DNA from: Saccharopolyspora rectivirgula DSM 43747 | Lineage (GTDB): Bacteria > Actinomycetota > Actinomycetes > Mycobacteriales > Pseudonocardiaceae | Reading direction: 5' to 3' | DNA length: 64,000 bases | Assembly (NCBI RefSeq): GCF_000497205.1 | Contig: NZ_AYJW01000002.1 | Location: forward strand, 59,896-123,895 | Shown here: positions 1-10,932 of the stretch, one piece after another | Layout: the number at the start of each line of letters is the position of its first letter | Position numbering within the stretch: the stretch's first letter is position 1 | Notes under the pieces: generated by a model | The model's database searches: none | Seen by the model: only the letters and a program-made list of their open reading frames with translations | Told to the model about the DNA's origin: nothing | Position numbers and translations under genes: made by a program

Positions 1-440
1 CGGTCGAGCGGACCGCGGAACGCGCCACCATCCGCTCCGGCGCCGGACCGATCCGGCTGGGCACCGTCACCTCCGGGGTGCACGCCCGCAGCAGCAGCGG
101 CGACATCGAAATCACCAACCTCACCGGCCCCTCCACAGTGGTCACCGGCAGCGGCAACGTGTGGTTGGGCAGCGTGGACGGCAACCTGCTCGTCCGCTCC
201 GGCAGCGGCAGCCTCACCGTCGCCGAAGCCCGCAGCGGACAACTGGAGCTGATCACCGGCAGCGGCGACGTGCAGATCACCCTGCAACGCGACCGCACGG
301 CCGAAGTGGACCTGACCTCGGCCACCGGGACGGTCGCCAGCGACCTCGACGTCTCCGAGCAGGCGCCGGAACGCGAACCCGAGATGCGGATCCACGCGCG
401 CACCGGCACCGGCAGCGCCCTGCTCACCTCGGCCAGCTGA
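1..440 (+). CDS. DUF4097-type beta-strand repeat protein (C-terminal part)
   Basis: The 5' end lies outside the window; the frame is open from base 3. The visible 145 residues are short beta-strand repeats rich in SGSG, TGSGDV and SSSGDIEI motifs, which is typical of the DUF4097 family of right-handed beta-helix-like proteins. These often sit beside transcriptional regulators or membrane proteins in actinomycetes. No catalytic motif, signal peptide or membrane segment is visible in this part. Its role is unknown; family membership is inferred from the repeat style only. The stop is followed by only 22 bases before the convergent glycosylase gene. Confidence 0.7.
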   Translation, partial: VERTAERATIRSGAGPIRLGTVTSGVHARSSSGDIEITNLTGPSTVVTGSGNVWLGSVDGNLLVRSGSGSLTVAEARSGQLELITGSGDVQITLQRDRTAEVDLTSATGTVASDLDVSEQAPEREPEMRIHARTGTGSALLTSAS

Positions 441-462
441 AACCACGCCGGCCCGCCCGCGG

Positions 463-1690
463 CTACCGCACCGCGGCCCGCAGCGGGCCGGCCAGATCAC
501 CGTTGTCCGCCACCAGCACGTCCTCCAACTCCAGCCAATCCGCCATCTCCCGCAACGCCCCGGCGAGCTCCGCGGCAACCGCCGCCTCCGGCTGCCCCGG
601 CTCGACGAAAGCCCCTCGCACCACCAGCGCCCCGGCTGCCCGGTCCGCCTTCAGATCCACCCGGGCCACCAGCCGGTCGTTCCACAAGAACGGGAAGACG
701 TAGTAGCCGTACTGGCGCTCGCGCTGCGGCACGTAGATCTCCAACCGGTAGCGGAACCCGAACAACCGCTCGACACGAGACCGCTCCCAGATGAGCGGGT
801 CGAACGGGCACAGCAACGCCCGCACCGCCACCTCGCGGGGCGCCGAGGCCGAGCGGTGCAGGTACGCCCGCTGCCGCCACCCCCGCACCGCCACCGGCTC
901 CAACACCCCGGCCGACACCAGGTCCTCGACAGCCGCGCGGCACTGCTGCACGCCCAACCGGTAGTAGTCCCGCAGATCCGCCTCGGTGGCCACCCCCAGC
1001 GCCCGCGCCGACCGCTCGACCAGCTCGCGCACCGCCTCCTGCTCGTCCGGCTCCCGCGCCAGCACCGCAGCCGGCAGCACCCGCTCCGGCAAGTCGTAGA
1101 GCCGCTCGAAGTTCCGCCGCGCACCGGTGGTCAACTCCCCCGTGGCGAACAGCAGCTCGCACACCCGCTTGGTGCGGCTGCGGTCCCACCACGGGCCCCG
1201 CTGGCCCGGGCGGTCCGCCCCGAGCTCCCGCTCCACGGTCCCGGCCCCCACCGGGCCCAGCTCCTTGACCGCGGCCAGCACGTCAGCGACGAACTGGGGG
1301 TCCTGCTCCAGCAGCTCCCTGCCGCGGCGCCGCCACGCACCCCCCGCAATCCCGCATCCGCCAGCGCAGCAGCGGCCAGTCGGCGACCGGAAGCAGGCAC
1401 GCCTCGTGCGCCCAGTACTCGACGAGCATCCGGGGCCGGGCCGGGGTGGGCTCCCACGCGACCGCGTCGAGCAGCTGCCGCGAGTACGGCCCCAACCGGC
1501 TGAACAGCGGCACGTAGTGCGCCCGCACCGCCACGTTGACCGAATCCAACTGCAGCAACCTGATCCGGGACAGCACCCGGGACAACTGCCGACGACCCGA
1601 ACCGGCCCCGGGACGACCACCGGTGAACCCCTGCGCCCGCAGCACCACGCGGCGGGCCTCGGCAGGACTGATCGTTCGCACGCACCGCAT
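463..1690 (-). pseudogene. AlkX/YcaQ-type (HTH_42) DNA glycosylase, frameshifted
   Basis: This is a winged-helix HTH_42 superfamily protein. Characterised relatives (E. coli YcaQ/AlkX, Streptomyces AlkZ) are DNA glycosylases that unhook alkylation interstrand crosslinks. The N-terminal half (from MRCVRTISPAEA, ATG at 1690) holds the LLQLDSVNV segment; its Q-x-D triad at about residues 47-49 is the AlkX-type catalytic motif (AlkZ has QxQ). The C-terminal half, with conserved stretches such as FDPLIWERSR, VERLFGF and QRERQYGYYVFPF, is in a different frame. The two halves join at a run of six C at 1340-1345. Removing one base there restores one continuous protein of about 408 residues. Either the gene is broken in this strain or the base count in the homopolymer is wrong. 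Both halves keep strong third-position GC, so any break is recent. Confidence 0.8.
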
Positions 1691-1761
1691 GCTGCCACCC
1701 CGCCCCGACATCCACCGGCGAACCGCTCCCGGTGCAGGCCCGAACACGCTAGGTTGGCGGC

Positions 1762-2319
1762 ATGGCCGAAGCCGCTGTCCGCCCCGCAACACCAGGTGAC
1801 GCCGCCGAGATCGCCCGCATCCAGCTGAGCACCTGGCGCACCGCGTACGCGGAACTGCTGCCACCGGAAGTGCTCGACCACCTGTCCCAGCAGGAAACCG
1901 AACAGCAGTGGCAGCACACCCTCGAACACGGTCCCGCCCAAGTCGTGATCGCCACCGAAGGGCCCTGGACCGTCGGCTTCTGCGCCGCCGGCCCCGCACC
2001 CGAAGCCGAGCTCGCCGCCCCGGACGGCAGCCTGCCCACCGACGCGGCCGAAGTCGCACTGATCAGCTCCCTGCTCGTGGAACCCCGGTGGGGGCGGCGC
2101 GGGCACGGCGGCAGACTGCTGGCCACCGCGGCGAACCTGCAAACCCTGCGGGGCGCCACCCGGGGGATCGCGTGGGTGCCGGTCGCCGACACCGCCTCGC
2201 TGTCGTTCTTCCGCAGCGCCGGCTGGGAACCCGACGGCACCGTCCGCACCCTCGACGCCGGCGGTCGCCCACTGCGGGAAATGCGGTTGAGCGGATCCCT
2301 CGAATTCCAGCTGAAGTAG
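1762..2319 (+). CDS. GNAT family N-acetyltransferase
   Basis: A 185-residue acetyltransferase of the GNAT fold. It starts at the ATG giving MAEAAVRPATPGD, a typical opening for the family (first beta strand followed by D-x-x-x-I). The acetyl-CoA pyrophosphate-binding motif A is at about residues 106-120 (VEPRWGRRGHGG, the R-x-x-G-x-G/A pattern). A C-terminal FFRSAGWEPDG segment matches motif B. The length is normal. The substrate cannot be read from sequence. The gene is divergent from the glycosylase, 71 bases away, and in the same direction as the membrane protein that follows. Confidence 0.85.
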   Translation: MAEAAVRPATPGDAAEIARIQLSTWRTAYAELLPPEVLDHLSQQETEQQWQHTLEHGPAQVVIATEGPWTVGFCAAGPAPEAELAAPDGSLPTDAAEVALISSLLVEPRWGRRGHGGRLLATAANLQTLRGATRGIAWVPVADTASLSFFRSAGWEPDGTVRTLDAGGRPLREMRLSGSLEFQLK

Positions 2320-2391
2320 CTACCTGACCAAGAAAACAACACGCCCGGCTGTTACGCTCCGGCCAGTTCGGAAGCCAACCCGGAGAATCCA

Positions 2392-2883
2392 TTGATCACG
2401 GCAATCGGGCTGTTGGCGACCGCGCTGGGGCTCTCCCTGGTTTCGGCCGTGATACCGCTGCTCAGCATCGAATTGTTCGCGGTCGGCCTGGTCGTGAGCG
2501 ACCAGCCGGTGGCGTGGTGGGCGTTGGCGCTGGTCATCGCGATGGGCCAGATCGCCGGGAAACTGCTGCACTACTACGCCGGCCGCGGGGCCATCCAACT
2601 GCCCTCGCTGCTGCGCCGCAGCACCGAGATGTCCGGGCGTCGACGCCGCTACCAGGAGAAACTCGCCCGGTTCCGGCAGGTGTGCCAACAGCGCCGGTGG
2701 TGGGCCCGGGGCGTGCTGCTGACCAGCGCGACCGCCAGCCTGCCGCCGTTCGCCGCGGTGTCCGCCGCCGCCGGCCTGGCCAAGGTGCCGCTGGTGAGCT
2801 TCCTGGTCATCGGTTTCGTCGGGCGGCTTTTCCGATTCGGATCGCTCACCTTCGCCCCGGAATTCGCCACCCACGTTTTTTGA
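2392..2883 (+). CDS. small VTT/DedA-like membrane protein
   Basis: A 163-residue integral membrane protein. The start is TTG at 2392, preceded by GGAGAA at a good distance. An N-terminal hydrophobic pair (about residues 1-60) carries GQIAGKLLHYYAGR. A basic central segment (about 65-100) is rich in Arg and Lys. A C-terminal hydrophobic hairpin (about 105-150) contains LPPFAAVSAAAGLAKVPL. This G-x-x-x-G plus P-x-x-x-x-x-AG layout resembles the VTT (DedA/SNARE-associated) domain, but the protein is shorter than the usual 200-residue DedA proteins. The role is probably lipid or small-molecule movement across the membrane; assignment rests on motif resemblance alone. Confidence 0.6.
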   Translation: MITAIGLLATALGLSLVSAVIPLLSIELFAVGLVVSDQPVAWWALALVIAMGQIAGKLLHYYAGRGAIQLPSLLRRSTEMSGRRRRYQEKLARFRQVCQQRRWWARGVLLTSATASLPPFAAVSAAAGLAKVPLVSFLVIGFVGRLFRFGSLTFAPEFATHVF

Positions 2884-2886
2884 AAA

Positions 2887-2913
2887 ATCATTTCCCGGTA
2901 TTCGGAAAATGAT
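2887..2913 (-). terminator. rho-independent terminator of the dapB operon
   Basis: The arms ATCATTT and AAATGAT enclose a short C/G-containing stem and loop. Read on the minus strand, the hairpin follows the stop of the membrane-protein gene at 2917 and is followed by a run of five T. This is a standard terminator between two convergent genes. Confidence 0.75.
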
Positions 2914-2916
2914 GGA

Positions 2917-3399
2917 TCAAGAATTCTCGGCGCGCTCCAATTCGATGGCCCGGCGCATCGCTTTCCGCCCGCGATTGCGGTCGCCCGCCAAGTCGTAGGC
3001 CTGGGCCAGGGCGAACCAGCGCCGCCAGTTCTGCGGATCGGCTTCCAGCTCCGCCTGCTTCTCGTCGAACCAGGCGTCCGCCGCCTCGCGCTCCACCCGC
3101 CCGGAAGGCCGCCTCGGCAAGTGCGACACGTCCGGCAGCTCGCCTTCCTCGGCCAGCCGCCGGGCCAACCGCTCGGTGTGGGCGCCGAACCGCAACTGGT
3201 CGACCACCAGCAAGGCCCCCAGCACCGGGAACACCAGGATCGCCAAGCCGAGCCCGACGAAGACCGGGTTCCCGGAGACGATCATCGTCACCGCGCGGCC
3301 GGCCATGAGCACCAGGTACACCGCCAGCACCGCGGCGACCACGAACGCCGCGGTGCGCGGACCGGTCAGCTTGCGGCGAGCACCGTCGTCACGGCCCAC
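2917..3399 (-). CDS. two-TM membrane protein with TPR-like tail, coupled to dapB
   Basis: A 160-residue protein. Residues about 17-65 form two membrane spans (FVVAAVLAVYLVLMAG, then VFVGLGLAILVFPVLGALLVV). The cytoplasmic C-terminal half has a helical-repeat look (WRRWFALAQAYDLAGDRNRGRKAMRRAIELE), like a single TPR unit. The GTG start at 3399 lies one base beyond the dapB stop, so translation is probably coupled. I recognise this as a protein commonly found next to dapB in actinobacteria but know no function for it. Confidence 0.7.
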   Translation of the reverse strand: MGRDDGARRKLTGPRTAAFVVAAVLAVYLVLMAGRAVTMIVSGNPVFVGLGLAILVFPVLGALLVVDQLRFGAHTERLARRLAEEGELPDVSHLPRRPSGRVEREAADAWFDEKQAELEADPQNWRRWFALAQAYDLAGDRNRGRKAMRRAIELERAENS

Positions 3400-3400
3400 G

Positions 3401-5543
<2,143 letters not shown>

Positions 5544-5602
5544 ATCCCTTCGCAGTCCGTCAGCGGAAGAACACGAGCCCATCATGGGCCTGGCCAAATG
5601 AT

Positions 5603-5635
5603 GCGGCCCGCTCCACGGGAACTGGAGCGGGCCGC
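5603..5635 (-). terminator. hairpin terminator or attenuator downstream of pnp
   Basis: A perfect 13-bp stem (GCGGCCCGCTCCA with its complement) and a 7-base loop, 36 bases after the pnp stop. No T-run follows, as is usual in very GC-rich genomes. Confidence 0.65.
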
Positions 5636-5670
5636 ACCTCGGATCAGCAGCTTAGTTCAGACCGGCCACC

Positions 5671-7962
5671 TCAAGACCGGGACTTCGACGCCCCCGACTT
5701 GCCGGCGCCCTTCTTCTCTTCCTTCTTGCCCTTCTCCGAAGGCTTCTCGCCCTTCTCCGAGGACTTCTCGCCCTCTTCGTCGACCGGGACCAAGCTGATC
5801 TTGCCGCGGCTGTCGATGTCCGCGATCTCCACGCGCAGCTTGTCGCCGACGTTGACCACGTCCTCGACCTTGCCGATGCGCTTGCCGTTGCCCAGCTTGG
5901 AGATGTGCACCAGGCCGTCCTTGCCGGGCAGCAGGGAGACGAACGCCCCGAACGCGGCGGTCTTGACCACGGTGCCGAGGAACCGCTCGCCCACCTTCGG
6001 CAACTGCGGGTTGGCGATGGCGTTGATCTTCTCGATCGCCGCTTCGGCCGACGGGCCGTCGGCAGCACCGACGTAGATGGTGCCGTCGTCCTCGATGGTG
6101 ATCTCCGCCCCGGTCTCCTCGGTGATCGAGTTGATCATCTTGCCCTTGGGGCCGATCACCTCACCGATCTTGTCCACCGGGATGTTGATCGAGGTGACCC
6201 GCGGCGCGTGCGGGCTCATCTCGTCCGGCGAGCCGATGGCCTCGGCCATCACGTCGAGAATGGTCAGCCGGGCGTCCCGGGCCTGGCTGAGCGCCTGCGC
6301 CAGCACCTCGGACGGGATGCCGTCCAGCTTGGTGTCCAGCTGCAGCGCGGTCACGAAGTCCTTGGTGCCGGCGACCTTGAAGTCCATGTCGCCGTAGGCG
6401 TCCTCGGCGCCGAGGATGTCGGTCAACGCCACGTAGTGGGTCTTGCCGTCGATCTCGGCCGACACCAGGCCCATCGCGATCCCCGCGACCGGGGCCTTCA
6501 GCGGCACACCCGCGTTGAGCAGCGAAAGCGTGGAAGCGCAGACCGAGCCCATCGAGGTGGAGCCGTTCGACCCGATGGCCTCCGACACCTGCCGGATCGC
6601 GTACGGGAACTCCTCGCGCGAAGGCAGCACCGGGACCAGCGCCCGCTCGGCCAGAGCACCGTGCCCGATCTCGCGGCGCTTCGGGCTGCCCACCCGGCCG
6701 GTCTCACCGGTCGAGTACGGCGGGAAGTTGTAGTGGTGCATGTAGCGCTTGGTCGTCTCCGGCGACAGCGAGTCGATCGTCTGCTCCAACCGGAGCATGT
6801 TCAGCGTGGAAACCCCCAGGATCTGGGTTTCCCCCCGCTCGAACAGGGCCGAACCGTGCGCCCGGGGGACCACCCCGACCTCGGCCGACAGCCGGCGGAT
6901 GTCGGTGACGCCGCGGCCGTCGATGCGCACCTGGTCGCGGATGATCCGCTCGCGGACCAGCTTCTTGGTCAGCGCCCGGAAAGCACCGGCGATCTCCTTC
7001 TCGCGGCCCTCGAACTCCTCGCCCTCGCCGATGCCGACTTCTTCGACGACCTTGGCCTTGATCTCGTCGAGCCGCTCTTCGCGCTCCTGCTTGCCGGCGA
7101 TCTTCAGCGCCTCGGCCAGGTCCGCGGCCGCGATGCGCTCCACCGCCTCGTAGGCGTCCTGCTCGTACGCCGGGAACAGCGGGTACTCGGCGGTCGACTT
7201 GCCGGCGGTCTGGGCCAGGCGCTGCTGCGCCTCGCACAGCGCCCGGATGAACGGCTTGGCCGCCTCCAGGCCCTCCGCCACGACTTCCTCGGTGGGCGCC
7301 TGCGCACCGTTCTTCACCAGTTCGACGGTGTGCTCGGTGCCTTCGGCCTCCACCATCATGATCGCGATGTCGTCACCCACGATGCGGCCGGCGACGACCA
7401 TGTTGAACACCGCGCGCTGCAGCTGGTCGTAGGTGGGGAAAGCGACCCACTGGCCGTCGATCAGCGCCATGCGGGTGCCGCCGATCGGCCCCGAGTACGG
7501 CAGGCCGGACAGCTGGGTGGAAGCCGAAGCGGCGTTGATCGCCAGCACGTCGTAGTAGTCGTTCGGCGCCAGGCTCAGCACCGTGACCACGATCTGCACC
7601 TCGTTGCGCAACCCGTCGGCGAAGGACGGGCGCAGCGGCCGGTCGATCAACCGGCAGGTCAGGATCGCGTCGGTGGACGGGCGGCCTTCCCGGCGGAAGA
7701 ACGAACCCGGGATGCGGCCCGCGGCGTACATCCGCTCTTCGACGTCCACCGTCAGCGGGAAGAAGTCGAACTGCTCCTTGGGCTGCTTGGACGCGGTGGT
7801 GGCGGACAGCACCATCGTCTCGTCGTCCAGGTAGGCGACCGTGCTGCCGGCCGCCTGCTTGGCCAGTCGCCCGGTTTCGAACCGGACGGTGCGTTTGCCG
7901 AACGCACCGTTGTCCAGCACGGCCGTGGTTTCGTACACGCCCTCGTCGATTTGGTCGGTCAA
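5671..7962 (-). CDS. pnp: polyribonucleotide nucleotidyltransferase (PNPase, guanosine pentaphosphate synthetase type)
   Basis: A 3'-5' phosphorolytic exoribonuclease; in Streptomyces this enzyme also has guanosine pentaphosphate synthetase activity. It is 763 residues: two RNase PH domains joined by an all-helical linker, then a KH domain ([17 protein letters not shown]) and an S1 domain ([20 protein letters not shown]). A Lys/Glu/Ser-rich tail of about 40 residues closes the protein. The core carries the expected segments such as [20 protein letters not shown] and [14 protein letters not shown]. The start is ATG after GAGGAGTC. It is transcribed with rpsO through a structured intergenic region. 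Confidence 0.96.
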   Translation of the reverse strand: MTDQIDEGVYETTAVLDNGAFGKRTVRFETGRLAKQAAGSTVAYLDDETMVLSATTASKQPKEQFDFFPLTVDVEERMYAAGRIPGSFFRREGRPSTDAILTCRLIDRPLRPSFADGLRNEVQIVVTVLSLAPNDYYDVLAINAASASTQLSGLPYSGPIGGTRMALIDGQWVAFPTYDQLQRAVFNMVVAGRIVGDDIAIMMVEAEGTEHTVELVKNGAQAPTEEVVAEGLEAAKPFIRALCEAQQRLAQTAGKSTAEYPLFPAYEQDAYEAVERIAAADLAEALKIAGKQEREERLDEIKAKVVEEVGIGEGEEFEGREKEIAGAFRALTKKLVRERIIRDQVRIDGRGVTDIRRLSAEVGVVPRAHGSALFERGETQILGVSTLNMLRLEQTIDSLSPETTKRYMHHYNFPPYSTGETGRVGSPKRREIGHGALAERALVPVLPSREEFPYAIRQVSEAIGSNGSTSMGSVCASTLSLLNAGVPLKAPVAGIAMGLVSAEIDGKTHYVALTDILGAEDAYGDMDFKVAGTKDFVTALQLDTKLDGIPSEVLAQALSQARDARLTILDVMAEAIGSPDEMSPHAPRVTSINIPVDKIGEVIGPKGKMINSITEETGAEITIEDDGTIYVGAADGPSAEAAIEKINAIANPQLPKVGERFLGTVVKTAAFGAFVSLLPGKDGLVHISKLGNGKRIGKVEDVVNVGDKLRVEIADIDSRGKISLVPVDEEGEKSSEKGEKPSEKGKKEEKKGAGKSGASKSRS

Positions 7963-7984
7963 GATTGACTCCTCGTTCTCGCGA

Positions 7985-8110
7985 GGCCCACGGCAAGTAC
8001 GGGGTCGTCGGTCCGAACGAGGCCGGCCATCGATCGAAGCCCACGGGGGCGAACCCCCCGTAAGCCACTACCGAGGACCGGCGGACGCCTGTCCCGTTAC
8101 CGTGAGCGCT
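7985..8110 (-). promoter_or_regulatory. structured pnp leader (candidate Actino-pnp-type RNA)
   Basis: Directly upstream of pnp the RNA can form a central hairpin (ACGGGGG pairing with CCCCCGT, 8043-8061). A long-range stem encloses it (GTCGGTCC at 8007-8014 with GGACCGGC at 8075-8082, one G-U pair). A conserved 'Actino-pnp' leader is known upstream of pnp in actinobacteria, and its position here fits. I matched position and architecture only, not the covariance model. Confidence 0.4.
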
Positions 8111-8151
8111 CTTCAGTTGGTGACGGCGCGGCGCGCCGTCCGGTTAGACAT

Positions 8152-8181
8152 CGAGGGGAGCGGCACGAGCCGCTCCCCTCG
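8152..8181 (-). terminator. rpsO-pnp intergenic hairpin
   Basis: A perfect 12-bp stem (CGAGGGGAGCGG) with a 6-base loop, five bases after the rpsO stop. A second compact palindrome (GACGGCGCG/CGCGCCGTC) follows at 8122-8140. In other bacteria the rpsO-pnp spacer combines a partial terminator with an RNase III processing site; the same role is likely here. Confidence 0.65.
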
Positions 8182-8186
8182 GTTCG

Positions 8187-8456
8187 TCAACGACGCAGAC
8201 CGAGCCGCTGGATCAGCGACCGGTAGCGCTCGATGTCCACCTTCTGCAGGTAGTTCAGCAGGCGGCGGCGACGGCCCACCATCAGCAGCAGACCACGACG
8301 GGAGTGGTGGTCCTGCTTGTGCTGCTTGAGGTGCTCGGTCAGCCCGATGATCCGCTTGGTCAGCAGCGCGACCTGGGCCTCGGGCGAGCCGGTGTCCTTC
8401 TCGTGCAGGCCGTACTCAGCCAGGATCTGCTTCTTCTCAGCAGTGGACAAAGCCAC
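8187..8456 (-). CDS. rpsO: 30S ribosomal protein S15
   Basis: An 89-residue ribosomal protein that binds 16S rRNA at the central-domain three-way junction. It begins [16 protein letters not shown] and contains the hallmark [16 protein letters not shown] and [20 protein letters not shown] segments. The start is the GTG at 8456, with AAGGAGAG upstream; longer in-frame extensions lack S15 similarity. It precedes pnp in the same direction, the usual bacterial pairing. Confidence 0.97.
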   Translation of the reverse strand: MALSTAEKKQILAEYGLHEKDTGSPEAQVALLTKRIIGLTEHLKQHKQDHHSRRGLLLMVGRRRRLLNYLQKVDIERYRSLIQRLGLRR

Positions 8457-8511
8457 GGTTGACTCTCCTTGTCGCTGTCCCGTGTCAACTCCGCCTGCGG
8501 CAAGCAGGGAA

Positions 8512-8525
8512 TCGTCGTACGACGA
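8512..8525. promoter_or_regulatory. perfect 14-bp palindrome in the rpsO upstream region
   Basis: TCGTCGTACGACGA, about 56-69 bases before the rpsO start, reads the same on both strands. It could be a protein-binding operator or part of an S15 autoregulatory leader. No partner is identified. Confidence 0.3.
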
Positions 8526-8591
8526 CCTCCGGCCACCACGGACTGCAGCCGGACTCACAGTCAGCATAACAGCAAGGAATCGCCATCCGGC

Positions 8592-9155
8592 CTAACCTGA
8601 CGCCCGGCGCGGCAGCGCCACCCGGTGCACCGTCCGGTGGATCGGGCCGCCCCGGCGCAGCTCGCTGCTCATCACCGCGAGGTGCTCGGGCTCCCACCAC
8701 GGGCCCGCGTAGTCGGCGAACAACCCGGTCAGCCGCGCCCGGTCCAGCCGGCCGCCCAACCACCGGGCGATGGTCAGGTGCGCCTCGTAGCCCCGCGCGT
8801 CACCACCGGCCGCCCCCACCAGCTGCCGCAACGCGGTCTCATCGGCCTCCTCCGCCGGCTGCACCCCGATCCACAGCACCCCGCGGAACGTCCCGGCCCC
8901 GGCCAACCGCAGCCGAGGCGCGGACACCCCCGGCAGAGCGGCCACCCGGCTCTCCACCTGCTCGGTCGTGGCCTGCAGATCGGCGTCGTCGCCGTGGAAG
9001 CACAAGGTCAAGTGCCAGCGGTCCGGGGAGATGAACCGGAACTTGCGCAACCCCCCGGTCGCCGCCGCCAGGTCTTCCTGGTCGACCGCGCGCACCGCGC
9101 GGTCCAGGTGCCGCAGCGCGTCCTCGACCGGCCACAGCGCGGTGAACAGCCGCAT
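8592..9155 (-). CDS. thpR: 2',3'-cyclic phosphodiesterase / 2'-5' RNA ligase family (ThpR)
   Basis: A 187-residue member of the 2H phosphoesterase superfamily, which opens RNA 2',3'-cyclic phosphates and in vitro forms 2'-5' linkages. Both catalytic H-x-T/S-h motifs are present: HLTL at 48-51 and HLTI at 126-129, about 75 residues apart as expected. The N-terminus MRLFTALWP is typical. The start is the ATG at 9155 after GGGAGGT; an upstream in-frame ATG adds residues of no family character. The natural substrate is not known in actinomycetes. Confidence 0.88.
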   Translation of the reverse strand: MRLFTALWPVEDALRHLDRAVRAVDQEDLAAATGGLRKFRFISPDRWHLTLCFHGDDADLQATTEQVESRVAALPGVSAPRLRLAGAGTFRGVLWIGVQPAEEADETALRQLVGAAGGDARGYEAHLTIARWLGGRLDRARLTGLFADYAGPWWEPEHLAVMSSELRRGGPIHRTVHRVALPRRASG

Positions 9156-9214
9156 ATGCCACCTCCCGGGAACTCCGGCGCGGGCCACGCAGCCGATTCT
9201 GCCCGTCGAGCGCG

Positions 9215-9712
9215 CTACTTCACGTCGCCGTTGGCGGCCCGCCGCAACAACTCGGCCAGCGCCGGGTAACGGGATTTGATCATGGCGGCCGCCCCTTCCA
9301 GCTCACTGGGCTTGGCCACCTTGCGCAGCACCGGCCAGGCCGCCTCCTCCCCGCTGGGCTCCCGCCTCTGGTGCACCACCGGCAGGTCGTCCCGCCCCAG
9401 CAGCGGCCGGGACGTGCGCACGTCCTCCAAGGCCTCTTTGATCGCCTCTTCCTCGCCGGCCGCCACCCCGGGGATCAGGACCTTGCGCTCCAGCATGACC
9501 AAGCGCGCCAGCACGGCGGGATTGCCGATCTTCGCCCGGCGCCCGCTCATCACCTGGCTGAGCATCGGTGCGCTGATGCCCAGCACGTCGGCCAGCTGCG
9601 CTTGGGAGATGCGGAAGGCAACGACCAGACGGCGCACCCGGTCCCCCAGCGGTTCGCCGTACCACTGCCGTTGCAGCGCCAGGTTCCGCTGGACGTTGCT
9701 GCTCTCCGCCAC
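9215..9712 (-). CDS. XRE-type helix-turn-helix protein
   Basis: A 166-residue DNA-binding protein. A Cro/C1-type HTH spans about residues 35-62 (ISQAQLADVLGISAPMLSQVMSGRRAKI), so promoter binding is likely. The C-terminal two-thirds is charged and helical with no recognised domain. The start is the GTG at 9712, preceded by GGAG. An ATG at 9826 would add a 38-residue N-terminus of poor coding quality. It lies downstream of ribF on the same strand, separated by about 170 bases. The target genes are unknown. Confidence 0.75.
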   Translation of the reverse strand: MAESSNVQRNLALQRQWYGEPLGDRVRRLVVAFRISQAQLADVLGISAPMLSQVMSGRRAKIGNPAVLARLVMLERKVLIPGVAAGEEEAIKEALEDVRTSRPLLGRDDLPVVHQRREPSGEEAAWPVLRKVAKPSELEGAAAMIKSRYPALAELLRRAANGDVK

Positions 9713-9880
9713 CTTCGCTCCCCCGGTGCCCTCTCGCTCCTCCGCCTCGGGTTCGCCGAGACCATTTCGAATACTGCCAGGCCACCGCTGTCGAACGGAC
9801 CGAAATGTGAAAATTTTTGGACCCAAGGTGAGCCAGCACGACGCCCAGCCGTCAGCCGAGCAGCACCACCGACGCCCTGC

Positions 9881-10870
9881 TCACCGATCGACGCCCAGCA
9901 CCCGGCGGGTCTCCGCGACGTCCCGGTGCATCTGCTCGATCAGCGCCTCGACGCTGCTGAAGCGCTCCATCCCCCGCAGCCGCTGCACGAAGTCCAACGC
10001 CACGTGCTCGCCGTAGAAATCGGCATCGGTGACGTCCAGCACGTACGCCTCGACGGTGCGCTCGGTGCCCGAGAACGTCGGGTTGCTCCCCACCGACACC
10101 GCCGCCGGATAGGTCGTGCCCGGCAGCTCCGAGTTCTGCCGGCGGTGCGTGAACCAGCAGGCGTAAACCCCGTCGGCCGGGATGGCCGCGTGCTCCGGGG
10201 TGGACAAGTTCGCGGTCGGGAAACCCAGCTCCTTGCCGCCGCGGCCGGCACCCCGCACCACGATGCCCTCCAAGCGGTGGAACCGGCCGAGCGCCGAGGC
10301 GGCCGCGCCCACGTCCCCGGCGTCGATGCAGGAGCGGACGTAGGTGGAGGAGAAGGTCACCGACGTCTCGGTCGGGTCACCGGCGCGCCGCACCGGGCCG
10401 GACACCAGCGCGTCCGAGGAGACCTCGAAGCCGAACCGCTCCCCCAGCTTGGTCAGCAGGTCGATGTTGCCCGCCGCCTTGTAGCCGAAGGTGAAGTTCT
10501 CCCCGACCACCACCTCGGCCGCGTGCAACCGCTCCACCAGGAACTCGTGCACGAACTCCTCGGCCGGGATCCGCGACACCTCGCGGGTGAACGGCAGCAC
10601 GCAGAAGACGTCCACGCCGAGCTGCTCGACCAGCTCCGCCCGCCGGCGCAGAGTGGTCAGCTGCGCCGGGTGGCTACCCGGTCGGACTACCTCGGACGGG
10701 TGCGGATCGAAGGTCATCAACACGCACGGCAGGTTGCGCCGCCGCGCCTGCTGGACCGCGTGGTTGATCAACTGCTGGTGCCCTCTGTGCACACCATCGA
10801 AGACACCGATGGTGACCACGCACCGTCCCCAACCACCGGGAATCTGCTCGAGTCCGCGCCAACGCTGCAC
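9881..10870 (-). CDS. ribF: bifunctional riboflavin kinase / FAD synthetase RibF
   Basis: Converts riboflavin to FMN and FMN to FAD. The 329-residue protein has the N-terminal nucleotidyltransferase domain (VTIGVFDGVHRGHQQL at about 19-34; VVGENFTFGYKAAG; SSTYVRSCI). The C-terminal flavokinase domain has GKELGFPTANL and GVYACW. The start is the GTG giving VQRWRGLEQIPGGWG, which matches the family; upstream codons do not. It lies 62 bases after truB, and truB-ribF is a conserved bacterial pair. Confidence 0.95.
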   Translation of the reverse strand: MQRWRGLEQIPGGWGRCVVTIGVFDGVHRGHQQLINHAVQQARRRNLPCVLMTFDPHPSEVVRPGSHPAQLTTLRRRAELVEQLGVDVFCVLPFTREVSRIPAEEFVHEFLVERLHAAEVVVGENFTFGYKAAGNIDLLTKLGERFGFEVSSDALVSGPVRRAGDPTETSVTFSSTYVRSCIDAGDVGAAASALGRFHRLEGIVVRGAGRGGKELGFPTANLSTPEHAAIPADGVYACWFTHRRQNSELPGTTYPAAVSVGSNPTFSGTERTVEAYVLDVTDADFYGEHVALDFVQRLRGMERFSSVEALIEQMHRDVAETRRVLGVDR

Positions 10871-10932
10871 GGACAGCAGCGTACTTCCCCGGCCTCGACC
10901 GCGTTGCCGCACCCGCTCCCGGCGCGGCGGGA

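Noticed and set aside
5905..7968. A plus-strand open frame of 687 codons opposite pnp
   Set aside because: Shadow of pnp; low-complexity composition and no recognisable motif.
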